NCBI GenBank assembly: GCA_035524595.1
Contig: DATKOP010000076.1
Location: 1-6,192, forward strand
Source of the DNA: CAIKZZ01 sp035524595
Lineage (GTDB): Bacteria > Pseudomonadota > Gammaproteobacteria > Steroidobacterales > Steroidobacteraceae
Direction of reading: 5' to 3'
Length of the DNA stretch: 6,192 bases
Part shown: piece after piece, positions 1 to 6,056 of the stretch
Layout of the letters: each line of letters opens with the position of its first letter
Numbering within the stretch: position 1 is the first letter of the stretch
Translations under genes and position numbers: made by a program
Notes under the pieces: generated by a model
Told to the model about the DNA's origin: nothing
Databases searched by the model: none
The model's input: only the letters and a program-made list of their open reading frames with translations

Positions 1-773
1 AGGTCGGCGGCGAGCCGGCCGAGGTCGGTCATCAGCAGCGCGATCTCAAAGAGCACCTGCGCCTCGGCCTTGCCGCGCGACAGCTGCACCGCGGTCACCG
101 GCTCGTGATTCGCCGGGAACCCGAGGCGCCGCATCGTCTCCTCGCGGTCGAGCGCGAGTCCCGGCGTCCCGTAGCCGGCCGCGGAGCCGAGCGGGTTCTT
201 GCCGATGCGCCGGTGCGCGAGCCTGAGGCCCTCCGCGTCGTCGTGCACCTCGGCCGCGAAGCCCTGCGCCCACAGCGCGACGCTCGAGGGCATCGCCTGC
301 TGCATGTGCGTGTAGCCGGGGAGCGCGATGCCCTCGTGGCGCGCGGCGAGCGCGTGCAGGGCGTCGGCGACGTTCTGCGCCCCCTGCCGCAGCGTCTCGA
401 CGGCGTCGCGCAGGTAGAGCCGCAGCGCCGCGAGCACCTGGTCGTTGCGCGAGCGACCGAGATGGATGCGCCCGCCGACCGCGCCGGTGCGCTTCGTGAG
501 CTCGGCCTCGAGCGCGGTCTGGCCGTCCTCGTGCTCGAGCGAAATACGCCACTCGCCGCGCGCGTGGCTGGCGCCGATCGCCTCGAGCGCGCCCGCGAGC
601 GTCGCGAGGTCGGCCGCGGACAGGAGCCCCGCGGCGGCGAGCGCCTCGGCGTGCGCGATCGAGGCGCGCACGTCGTAGCCGACCAGGCGCTCGTCGAGCG
701 CGTGGTCGTCGCCGGCCGTGTAGGCGAGCACGCGCGCATCGAGCGGCGCGCCCTTGTCCCACAGCCGGGTCAC
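1..773 (-). CDS. argH: Argininosuccinate lyase, N-terminal part (partial; 3' part outside window)
   Basis: The frame runs open from a GTG at 773 to the window edge, giving 257 complete codons, somewhat over half of a typical enzyme. It cleaves argininosuccinate to arginine and fumarate, the last pathway step. The N-terminus MTRLWDKG is typical (initiating GTG read as Met). Visible are GRSRNDQ (106-112), the fumarase-superfamily signature of this family, and GYTHMQQAMP (153-162) with the conserved His156. The signature loop with the catalytic serine lies beyond the window. Two departures are visible: the usual EDxH segment reads EDGQTALE (82-89), with Gln for His, and the segment commonly reading NSLDAVSDRD is replaced by a stretch ending QLSRGK (230-235), which I recall from Xanthomonas and Bacteroidetes enzymes that work with acylornithine transcarbamylases. 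The GTG overlaps the argB stop (GTGA), so translation is probably coupled. Competing open frames in the same region are arginine-rich shadows. Confidence 0.93.
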   Translation of the reverse strand, partial: MTRLWDKGAPLDARVLAYTAGDDHALDERLVGYDVRASIAHAEALAAAGLLSAADLATLAGALEAIGASHARGEWRISLEHEDGQTALEAELTKRTGAVGGRIHLGRSRNDQVLAALRLYLRDAVETLRQGAQNVADALHALAARHEGIALPGYTHMQQAMPSSVALWAQGFAAEVHDDAEGLRLAHRRIGKNPLGSAAGYGTPGLALDREETMRRLGFPANHEPVTAVQLSRGKAEAQVLFEIALLMTDLGRLAAD

Positions 774-1708
774 GGCTGCGATCCCGGCGAATGCTGCTCC
801 GCCGGCGTCAGCGCCTTGACGTCGGCGACGATCAGCGTGCCGAGGCCCTCGTTGGTGAACACCTCGGCGAGCAGCGCGTCCGGCGACTTGAAGGAGATCA
901 CGTGCACGCGGCGCACGCCGCCGCGGATCGCGGCCTCGATCGCGTCGGCCTTCGGCATCATGCCGTCGGCGAAGCTGCCGGCGGCCTCGAGGCGCTTCAG
1001 CCCCGCGAGGTCGGTGTAGGACACGAGCGTCGAGGGATCGGTGACGTCCTCGAAGATCCCGGCGGCGCCGGTGCACAGGAGCAGCTTCTCGGCGCCGAGC
1101 GCGGCGCCGATGCGGGCCGCGACCGTGTCGGCGTTGATGTTGAGGATGGTGCCCTGCGGGTCGCACGACAGCGGGCTCACCACGGGCATGTAGCCGCCGT
1201 CGAGGAGCTTCTGCAGCACGTCCGGGTCGATCGCCTCGATGTCGCCGACCTGGCCGTAGTCGACGGTGCGGCCGTCGCTGGCCTTGACGGGCGGCCGGCG
1301 GCGCGCGCGCACGAGGCCGCCGTCGAGACCCGAGACGCCGACCGCGCTCAGCCCGAGCTCGCGGCAGATGCCGAGCAGCCGCGTGTTCAGGAGGCCGTTC
1401 AGCACCATGACCGTGACGTCCACGGTCTTCTCGTCGGTGACGCGGCGACCGTCGACCATCTTGGGCTCCATGCCGAGCGAGCGCTGCATCTCGTCGAGCT
1501 GCGGGCCGCCGCCGTGCACCAGCACCACGCGGATGCCGACCTGGTGCAGGATCGCGACCTGCTCGACGATCGAGCGCGTCGCCGCGGCGTTCGCGAACAC
1601 CGCGCCGCCGACCTTGACGATGAACACCTTGCCCTTGTACATGCGCAGGTACGGCGCGGCGTTGCGCATCGCGCGGATCGCGGCGGCTTGTTCGGGGCGG
1701 TAGCTCAT
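770..1708 (-). CDS. argB: N-acylglutamate kinase
   Basis: This amino acid kinase phosphorylates the gamma-carboxyl of N-acylglutamate with ATP, the second step and usually the feedback-controlled one. I start it at the ATG at 1708 (312 residues): GAGG at 1718-1715 has a 6-base spacing to it but touches the alternative ATG at 1714, which would add two residues. Motifs in the 312-residue numbering are the ATP-site lysine and glycines in VKVGGA (31-36), HGGGPQL (65-71), GRRVT (87-91), LNINADTVA (189-197) with the catalytic Asp194, and GMMPKADA (249-256) with Lys253. There is no C-terminal GNAT domain, so it is not the fused synthase-kinase of Xanthomonas. The N-terminal helix of about 25 residues before the kinase core and the C-terminal FTNEGLGT (284-291) resemble arginine-inhibited hexameric kinases, so feedback inhibition is plausible. 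The usual TDVxGV nucleotide-site segment reads TGAAGI (213-218), with Asp replaced. Its stop overlaps argH (GTGA). Confidence 0.93.
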   Translation of the reverse strand: MSYRPEQAAAIRAMRNAAPYLRMYKGKVFIVKVGGAVFANAAATRSIVEQVAILHQVGIRVVLVHGGGPQLDEMQRSLGMEPKMVDGRRVTDEKTVDVTVMVLNGLLNTRLLGICRELGLSAVGVSGLDGGLVRARRRPPVKASDGRTVDYGQVGDIEAIDPDVLQKLLDGGYMPVVSPLSCDPQGTILNINADTVAARIGAALGAEKLLLCTGAAGIFEDVTDPSTLVSYTDLAGLKRLEAAGSFADGMMPKADAIEAAIRGGVRRVHVISFKSPDALLAEVFTNEGLGTLIVADVKALTPAEQHSPGSQP

Positions 1709-1714
1709 GGACAT

Positions 1715-1718
1715 CCTC
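1715..1718 (-). promoter_or_regulatory. Ribosome binding site deciding the argB start
   Basis: GAGG on the minus strand directly abuts the first ATG (1714) but lies 6 bases from the second ATG (1708). Normal spacing favours the second. The two starts differ by only two residues (Met-Ser). Confidence 0.6.
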
Positions 1719-1729
1719 GGATGGGTGGG

Positions 1730-1746
1730 GATCGCGTCCGGCGATC
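1730..1746. repeat. Short inverted repeat in the transcarbamylase-argB gap
   Basis: GATCGC (1730-1735) and GCGATC (1741-1746) form a perfect 6-bp stem with a 5-base loop, just after the TAA stop of the transcarbamylase gene and within the widest intergenic gap in the window (39 bases). There is no following T-run, so it is not a convincing terminator. It could be an RNA-processing or stability hairpin, or chance in GC-rich DNA. Confidence 0.3.
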
Positions 1747-1747
1747 G

Positions 1748-2749
1748 TTACTTCAGCAATTCGTGGAGCACGGCCATCTGCACGACCAGCCGGTTGTGGG
1801 CCTCCTTCAGCACGACGCTGCGCGGCCCGTCGAGCACCTCGTCGGCGACCGCGACGTTGCGCCGCACCGGCAGGCAGTGCATCAGGCGGCAGTCCGGCAG
1901 CGCCGTCGCGAACGTCGACTCGCGGACCTGCCAGTCGGGATGCGCGGCGCGCAGCGCCCGGTCGCGCTCCGCATCGCCGTAGTGCGCGGTCGAGCCCCAC
2001 TCCTTGGCGTAGAGCACCTGCGCCCCGGCGAGTGCCGCCGCGCGATCGTCGGTCTCGGTGACCGAGCCGCCGGAGGCGCGCGCGGCCGCGCGCGCCTTGT
2101 CCATGACGGCGGCGGGGAGCGCGAAGCCCTCCGGACGCAGCACCACGACCTCGTGGCCGCGCATCGCCGCCATGTGCACCGTCGCCGCCGGCACCGCGAG
2201 TGGCAGCGCGCGCGGGTGCGGCACCCACGAGAGCACGAATTTCGCGCGCTCGGGAACCCCGAGGTCGTCGAGCGTCTTCCAGTCGGCGAGCGCCTGGCAG
2301 GGATGGTTGATCGCGGACTCCAAGTTGATCAGCGGCTTGTCGACGAGCGCCGCCATCGCCCGGAAGCCCTGGTCGGCGACGTCGGCCGCGAGGTCGCGCC
2401 CCTCGGCAAACGCGCGGATGCCGAGCGCATCGCAGTAGGAGGCGAGCACCGGCAGCCCCTCGCGGATGTGCTCGGCCGCGGCGCCGTCCATCCGCACGCC
2501 GAGCCGGCTCTCGAGCGCCCACGTGCCCTGGCCGGGCGTGATGACGAACGAGGTCCCGCCGAGCCGCGCCATGCCGGCCTGGAACGAGGCGAGCGTGCGC
2601 AGCGACGGGTTCAGGAACACGAGGCCGAGGATGCGGCCGGCGAGCGCCTGCGGCTCCGGGTGGCGCTGCAGGCGCTCGGCGAGCGCGAGCAGCGCGCGCA
2701 CCTCGCCCGCCGAGCGGTCGGCGAGGTCGACGAAGCGCCGCGCGCTCAT
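1748..2749 (-). CDS. argF': N-acylornithine carbamoyltransferase (acetyl/succinylornithine type; residues suggest succinyl)
   Basis: This 333-residue transcarbamylase carbamoylates an N-acylated ornithine, giving N-acylcitrulline, instead of free ornithine. The start is ATG at 2749, overlapping the argD stop and preceded by AAGGAG with 8-base spacing; the open frame runs further upstream but only as a shadow of argD. The carbamoyl-phosphate loop reads NPSLRT (47-52), as in Xanthomonas N-acetylornithine transcarbamylase (NPSMRT), instead of the STRT of ornithine and aspartate enzymes. Trp77 (GTWALE), HPCQALAD (149-156) and HCLPVRRN (291-298) also match this group; ornithine enzymes have HCLPA/V followed by other residues. 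From a remembered ungapped alignment, Xanthomonas Glu92 corresponds to Ala92 here, and the lysine reported to be carboxylated (Lys302) corresponds to Ala300. Both changes, and WVPHPRALPLAVP (175-187), are closer to Bacteroides N-succinylornithine transcarbamylase. The family call is firm; the substrate call is an inference. It is the only gene here ending in TAA. Confidence 0.92.
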   Translation of the reverse strand: MSARRFVDLADRSAGEVRALLALAERLQRHPEPQALAGRILGLVFLNPSLRTLASFQAGMARLGGTSFVITPGQGTWALESRLGVRMDGAAAEHIREGLPVLASYCDALGIRAFAEGRDLAADVADQGFRAMAALVDKPLINLESAINHPCQALADWKTLDDLGVPERAKFVLSWVPHPRALPLAVPAATVHMAAMRGHEVVVLRPEGFALPAAVMDKARAAARASGGSVTETDDRAAALAGAQVLYAKEWGSTAHYGDAERDRALRAAHPDWQVRESTFATALPDCRLMHCLPVRRNVAVADEVLDGPRSVVLKEAHNRLVVQMAVLHELLK

Positions 2750-3903
2750 GGCGGGATCTCCTTGAGCGCTGCGGCGAGCACCGCGACGTGCTCCTCCTTG
2801 AGCGTGAACGGCGGCAGCAGCCGCACGATGTGCGGGTCCGCCGCGGTGCCCGCGAAGATGCCGCGCGCGAGCAGCGCCTGCTGCACCTCCTTCGCCGGGC
2901 GCGTCGTGCGCAGGCCGAGCAGCAGCCCCGCGCCCTGCACCGCGGTCACCGTGCCCACGATGCAGCGCGCGCGGATCAGCTCCGACATGCGGCGCACGTT
3001 GGCGACCAGGTCCTCCGCCTCGATGATGTCGATGACGGCCTCGACGATCGCGCAGGCGAGCGGCCCGCCGCCGAAGGTAGTGCCCATGTCCTCGACCCTG
3101 AGGCGCGCCGCGATCGCCGGCGCGAGCATCAGCGCCGAGACCGGGAAGCCCGCGCCGAGCGCCTTCGCGGTCGTCAGCAGGTCGGGCGTGACGCCGGCGC
3201 GGTTGGCCGCGAACGGCGCACCGCTGCGCCCGACGCCGCACTGCACCTCGTCGAAGATCAGCAGCGCACCGACCTCGCTGCAGCGCCGGCGCAGCGCCTC
3301 GAGCACCGCGCTGGGCACCTCGAAGGCGCCAGCCAGGCCCTGGATGGGCTCGACGATCACGCACGCGGTGCGCTCGGTGACCGCGGCCGCGGCGGCCTCG
3401 GGGTCGGTGCGCGAGGCGAAGCGCACGTCAAAGGGCGCCTGCGGGAAGCCGTACCACTTCTCGCGCGCGCCATAGGTCACGGCGCCGGCGGCGGCGGTGC
3501 GGCCGTGCCAGCCGTGCTCGAGCGCGACCGCCTCGCGCCGCCCGGTCAGCTTGAAGCCGAGCCGGAGCGCGTTCTCGTTGGCCTCGGCGCCGGAGTTCAC
3601 GAAGAACACCGTGTCGAGGCCGAGTCCGGCGAAGGCGCAGAGCCGCGCGGCCGCACGCTCGCGGACCTGCATCGGGATCGCGTTCGTCTGGAACAGCACC
3701 TCGCGCGCCTGGCGCTCGAGCGCCGCGAGCCAGCGCGGGTGGCCGTAGCCGAGCGCGGCCACCGCGTGGCCGCCGTAGCAGTCGAGCACGCGCCGGCCGT
3801 CGCGCGTCTCGAGCCACACGCCCTCGGCGCGCACGACCTCGAAGGGGTATTGCGCGAAGACGTGCGCGAGGTGATCCGACGCGGGGCGGGGCGAGGCGTT
3901 CAT
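2746..3903 (-). CDS. argD: N-acylornithine aminotransferase (PLP-dependent, class III)
   Basis: The 385-residue product has the normal size and motif order of acetylornithine aminotransferase, which transfers the amino group of glutamate to N-acylglutamate semialdehyde to give N-acylornithine. Visible are SGAEANENAL (104-113) in the phosphate-binding region, HGWHGRT (130-136), the PLP-ring aspartate in FDEVQCGVGRSG (Asp218 in 217-228), the Schiff-base lysine in TTAKALGAGFP (Lys247), and GTTFGGGPLAC (274-284). The last motif is usually GSTFGGNPLAC, so the Asn is replaced by Gly. The ATG at 3903 lies 9 bases after the argC stop; GAGG overlapping that stop (3914-3911) gives a ribosome site with 7-base spacing. 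Its own stop overlaps the next start (ATGA). Class III enzymes such as succinylornithine or ornithine aminotransferases look similar; the operon decides in favour of the biosynthetic role. Use of a succinylated substrate is possible given the downstream transcarbamylase. Confidence 0.93.
   Translation of the reverse strand: MNASPRPASDHLAHVFAQYPFEVVRAEGVWLETRDGRRVLDCYGGHAVAALGYGHPRWLAALERQAREVLFQTNAIPMQVRERAAARLCAFAGLGLDTVFFVNSGAEANENALRLGFKLTGRREAVALEHGWHGRTAAAGAVTYGAREKWYGFPQAPFDVRFASRTDPEAAAAAVTERTACVIVEPIQGLAGAFEVPSAVLEALRRRCSEVGALLIFDEVQCGVGRSGAPFAANRAGVTPDLLTTAKALGAGFPVSALMLAPAIAARLRVEDMGTTFGGGPLACAIVEAVIDIIEAEDLVANVRRMSELIRARCIVGTVTAVQGAGLLLGLRTTRPAKEVQQALLARGIFAGTAADPHIVRLLPPFTLKEEHVAVLAAALKEIPP
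2758..2763 (-). promoter_or_regulatory. Ribosome binding site of the transcarbamylase gene
   Basis: On the minus strand AAGGAG lies inside the last codons of argD, 8 bases before the ATG at 2749. It is the strongest Shine-Dalgarno sequence in the window and fixes this start against the much longer open frame reaching to 3364, whose upstream part is a shadow of argD. Confidence 0.75.
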
Positions 3904-3910
3904 GCGGGCG

Positions 3911-3914
3911 CCTC
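3911..3914 (-). promoter_or_regulatory. Ribosome binding site of argD overlapping the argC stop
   Basis: The minus-strand text is TGAGGCGCCCGCATG: the GAGG shares two bases with the argC TGA and stands 7 bases from the argD ATG. This arrangement favours re-initiation by ribosomes finishing argC. Confidence 0.55.
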
Positions 3915-4974
3915 AGGTCCAGCCGGGGGCGGGCGCCGCGAGGCCAAGCGTCGCGTCCCAGCCGAACATCCGGTTGAGCCACTGCACGGCGCCGCCGGCG
4001 GCGCCCTTCGTGAGGTTGTCGAGCACGCACAGGACCGCGACCGTGGTTCCGTTCGCGACCGCCGAGAGGTGCGCGTAGTTGCTGGTCACGACGTCCTTGA
4101 GGCGCGGCGGGTCGGCGAGCACGCGCACGAAGGGCTGTCCCGTGTAGAACGCCGCCAGCGCGGCGCGCACCTCGGCGCTCGTCATGGGCGCGAGCAGGCG
4201 CGCCTGGATCGTCGCGTGGATGCCGCGCGCGAAGGGGCCGGAGTGCGGCACGAAGTTGAGCTCGGCGTTGCGCCCGGTCAGCGCGCGCGCGACGCCGAGC
4301 ACCTCGGGCGCGTGGCGGTGGCCGAGCGCGTTGTAGGCGTAGAGATCGCTGTGGCGCCGCGGATGGTGCGTGCCCTCGACGGGCGCGCGGCCGGAGCCGG
4401 TGCTGCCGGTCACGGCGCTCACGTAGAACGCGGGCTCGACGAGGCCGAGCTTCAGCAGCGGCACGATCGCGAGCAGCATCGCGCTTGCGAAGCAGCCCGG
4501 GTGCGCGACGTGCGGCGTCGCGAGCGTCGCGAGGTGCTCGGGCAGCGCGCAGCTGAACTCCTTCAGGCGTCCCGGTGCGCCGTGCGGGTGGCCGTAGACC
4601 CCGGCGTAGGCGTCGGGATCGGCGTAGCGGTAGTCGGCCGAGATGTCGACGACGCGCGGCCGCGTGCCGGCGGCGGCCGCCGCCGCGAGCAGCCGGTCGA
4701 TCAGCGCCGCCGAGACCCCGTGCGGCGCGGCTGCGAGCACCGCGCTCACGGGAATGGTCGCGATCAGGCGCGCCGCCTCGTCGGCGCCGACGAACGCGGT
4801 CTCGGGGTAGGCGGGCGCGAGGTGCGGGAACGCGCCTGCGACCCGCTCGCCGGGCCTGGAGTCCGAGACCGCGGCCGCGAGCTCGAGCCGCGGGTGCAGG
4901 GCGATCAGGCGCAGGAGCTCGCCGGCCACGTAGCCGCTCCCGCCGAGCACCAGCGTCGGGACGCGCGCGCTCAT
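3913..4974 (-). CDS. argC: N-acyl-gamma-glutamyl-phosphate reductase
   Basis: The 353-residue product matches the usual length of ArgC, which reduces N-acylglutamyl-5-phosphate to the semialdehyde with NADPH, the third step of arginine synthesis. Visible signatures are the N-terminal nucleotide-binding loop GGSGYVAGE (11-19), the catalytic cysteine in HPGC (Cys161), GSTGSGR (190-196), GHRHAPE (218-224) and FVPHSGPFARGI (241-252), equivalent to the family's PHxxPxxRGI region. The usual N-terminal GATGYTG-type loop reads GGSGYVAG, and the cysteine motif is HPGCFAS rather than NPGCYPT, so it is a divergent ArgC. LysY-type reductases of the amino-group-carrier pathway are related, but the arg neighbours and the absence of a LysW-like carrier favour ArgC. 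The ATG at 4974 overlaps the upstream stop (ATGA) and has GGAG five bases before it. An alanine run (97-102) is encoded by a GC palindrome. Whether the acyl group is acetyl or succinyl cannot be read from this protein. Confidence 0.93.
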   Translation of the reverse strand: MSARVPTLVLGGSGYVAGELLRLIALHPRLELAAAVSDSRPGERVAGAFPHLAPAYPETAFVGADEAARLIATIPVSAVLAAAPHGVSAALIDRLLAAAAAAGTRPRVVDISADYRYADPDAYAGVYGHPHGAPGRLKEFSCALPEHLATLATPHVAHPGCFASAMLLAIVPLLKLGLVEPAFYVSAVTGSTGSGRAPVEGTHHPRRHSDLYAYNALGHRHAPEVLGVARALTGRNAELNFVPHSGPFARGIHATIQARLLAPMTSAEVRAALAAFYTGQPFVRVLADPPRLKDVVTSNYAHLSAVANGTTVAVLCVLDNLTKGAAGGAVQWLNRMFGWDATLGLAAPAPGWT

Positions 4975-6056
4975 TCGGACTCCGCGGCGGGCTTGACCGG
5001 GAAGCGCTCGGCGAGGCCGGCGGCGGCGATCACCTTGTCGCCGAGTTCGCCGCCGCTCGTGATCGCGTTCGCGGCCGCGACCCGCATCTGCTCGGCGATG
5101 ATGTCGACGCCCACCTGGTTGTCGGTCGCGGGCCCGGTCACGACCGCGGGCTCGATGCCGAACTTCTCGCGCAGCAGCTTGACGCCGCCCCAGGCCGCGA
5201 CCGGGTCGTTGGCCGAGAGCACGAGCACGCTGATGGCGTTCCTGATGTCGGGCGAGGCGAGGATCGCCTCGACGCCGTAGGTGCCGAGCAGCCCGTCGCC
5301 GAGCTCGAACACGATGATGTCGGGGTGGCCCTGCGCCATCTCGGTCAGCATCGCGCGCGTCAGCGCGGGGCCCACCCGCGCGGTCGTGGTGCCGACGCCG
5401 AAGTCGGTGAAGATCATCGTCTTGCGCGCGCCGGCGTCCTCCATCGCGAGGATGTCGCGCCTGAGCGATACGCCGGTCGCCTTGAACGCGTGCACCGCGA
5501 GCCCGCGGTGGCGCATGCGCGCGATGATCGCGCAGGCCGCGGCGGTCTTGCCGGCCTCCATGCAGGTGCCGGCGAGCGCGACCACCGGCACGCCCTGGGT
5601 GTCGAGCGGCGCCTCGAGGTCGAGCGGCCGCTGGCCGATGCGCGCCGGCACGCCGATGCGCTCGCCGAGGTAGGGGAACTGCAGCACGACGCCGAGCACG
5701 CGGCAGTCGAACGGGCGGCCCTTGTCGGCGTTGACCGAGTCGCAGACGCCGAGCACGCCGCCGATGTTGAGTACCTGGATCACGTCGCCCGGCTTCACCG
5801 ACTCGGGCACGTGTCCCGAGTAGCCGAACAGCGCCTTGCGGTGGCCGAGCGCGCCGACGACGACGTCGCCCTTCGACACCTTCGCCATCCGGCCGCTCGT
5901 CAGCTCGAGCGTGTTGTAGGTGCTCTTGTTGGTCAGCACCTCGACGACGATGACGACGCCTTCCTCGCAGGGGATGTCGGCCGAGATCCTGAGCTCGTGA
6001 CCGAGCCCGCAGGCCTGCGTCACCGACGCGATCTTGTCGACGACGACCGACCTCAC
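4971..6056 (-). CDS. Unnamed P-loop protein within the arginine operon (DUF1611-like C-terminal domain; candidate glutamate N-acyltransferase)
   Basis: This is a 361-residue protein with no gene name I recognise. The start chosen is GTG at 6056, which overlaps the argG stop (GTGA) and follows a purine-rich GGAAGG. An in-frame ATG at 6149 would add 31 arginine-rich residues from inside argG and is unlikely. Residues 1 to about 150 look beta-rich, with repeated short V/I-G-D strands such as KGDVVVGALGHRKALFGYSG (62-81) and VKPGDVIQVLNIGGVLGVCD (87-106); I cannot assign this half to a family. Residues about 155-330 form a P-loop NTPase-like domain: Walker A-type GTCMEAGKT (163-171), ATG (193-195), DFGVGT (218-223), then the strand DIIVFELGDGLLG (246-258). 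This order resembles the DUF1611 C-terminal domain and, more loosely, dethiobiotin synthetase. No signal peptide or membrane segment is visible, so it should be cytoplasmic. Coupling to both argG and argC argues for a role in arginine synthesis. Acylation of glutamate, for which the window has no recognised gene, is an inference only. Confidence 0.9.
   Translation of the reverse strand: MRSVVVDKIASVTQACGLGHELRISADIPCEEGVVIVVEVLTNKSTYNTLELTSGRMAKVSKGDVVVGALGHRKALFGYSGHVPESVKPGDVIQVLNIGGVLGVCDSVNADKGRPFDCRVLGVVLQFPYLGERIGVPARIGQRPLDLEAPLDTQGVPVVALAGTCMEAGKTAAACAIIARMRHRGLAVHAFKATGVSLRRDILAMEDAGARKTMIFTDFGVGTTTARVGPALTRAMLTEMAQGHPDIIVFELGDGLLGTYGVEAILASPDIRNAISVLVLSANDPVAAWGGVKLLREKFGIEPAVVTGPATDNQVGVDIIAEQMRVAAANAITSGGELGDKVIAAAGLAERFPVKPAAESE
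4980..4983 (-). promoter_or_regulatory. Ribosome binding site of argC
   Basis: GGAG on the minus strand, 5 bases before the argC ATG and inside the last codons of the unnamed P-loop gene. It supports the overlapping ATGA start at 4974. Confidence 0.6.

Noticed and set aside
46..762. Minus-strand Arg-rich open frames (46-762 and 95-739) at the argH end
   Set aside because: The true frame is the one open to the window edge, which carries GRSRNDQ and GYTHMQQAMP. These two are out-of-frame shadows.
791..3475. Long plus-strand open frame of 894 codons across argB, the transcarbamylase gene and argD
   Set aside because: It is rich in Arg, Ala, His and Val with no recognisable motif, and lies opposite three well-supported enzymes. 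Such frames are expected in high-GC DNA.
4668..4685. Perfect 18-bp palindrome inside argC
   Set aside because: It is built of GCC/GGC triplets encoding an alanine run within the argC coding frame. Low-complexity composition explains it without a regulatory role.
3913..4974. argC as lysY of the carrier-protein lysine pathway
   Set aside because: No LysW-like small acidic carrier or LysX ligase is present, and the transcarbamylase, argG and argH make arginine the product.
2788..5280. Long plus-strand open frame of 830 codons opposite argD, argC and part of the unnamed gene
   Set aside because: Same low-complexity composition and no domain signal; it is a shadow of the minus-strand genes.
4971..6056. 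Unnamed gene as dethiobiotin synthetase (bioD)
   Set aside because: The P-loop and the later E-x-G-x-G strand are reminiscent, but BioD is about 220 residues, starts at its P-loop and sits with biotin genes. Here a 150-residue domain precedes the P-loop and the context is arginine.
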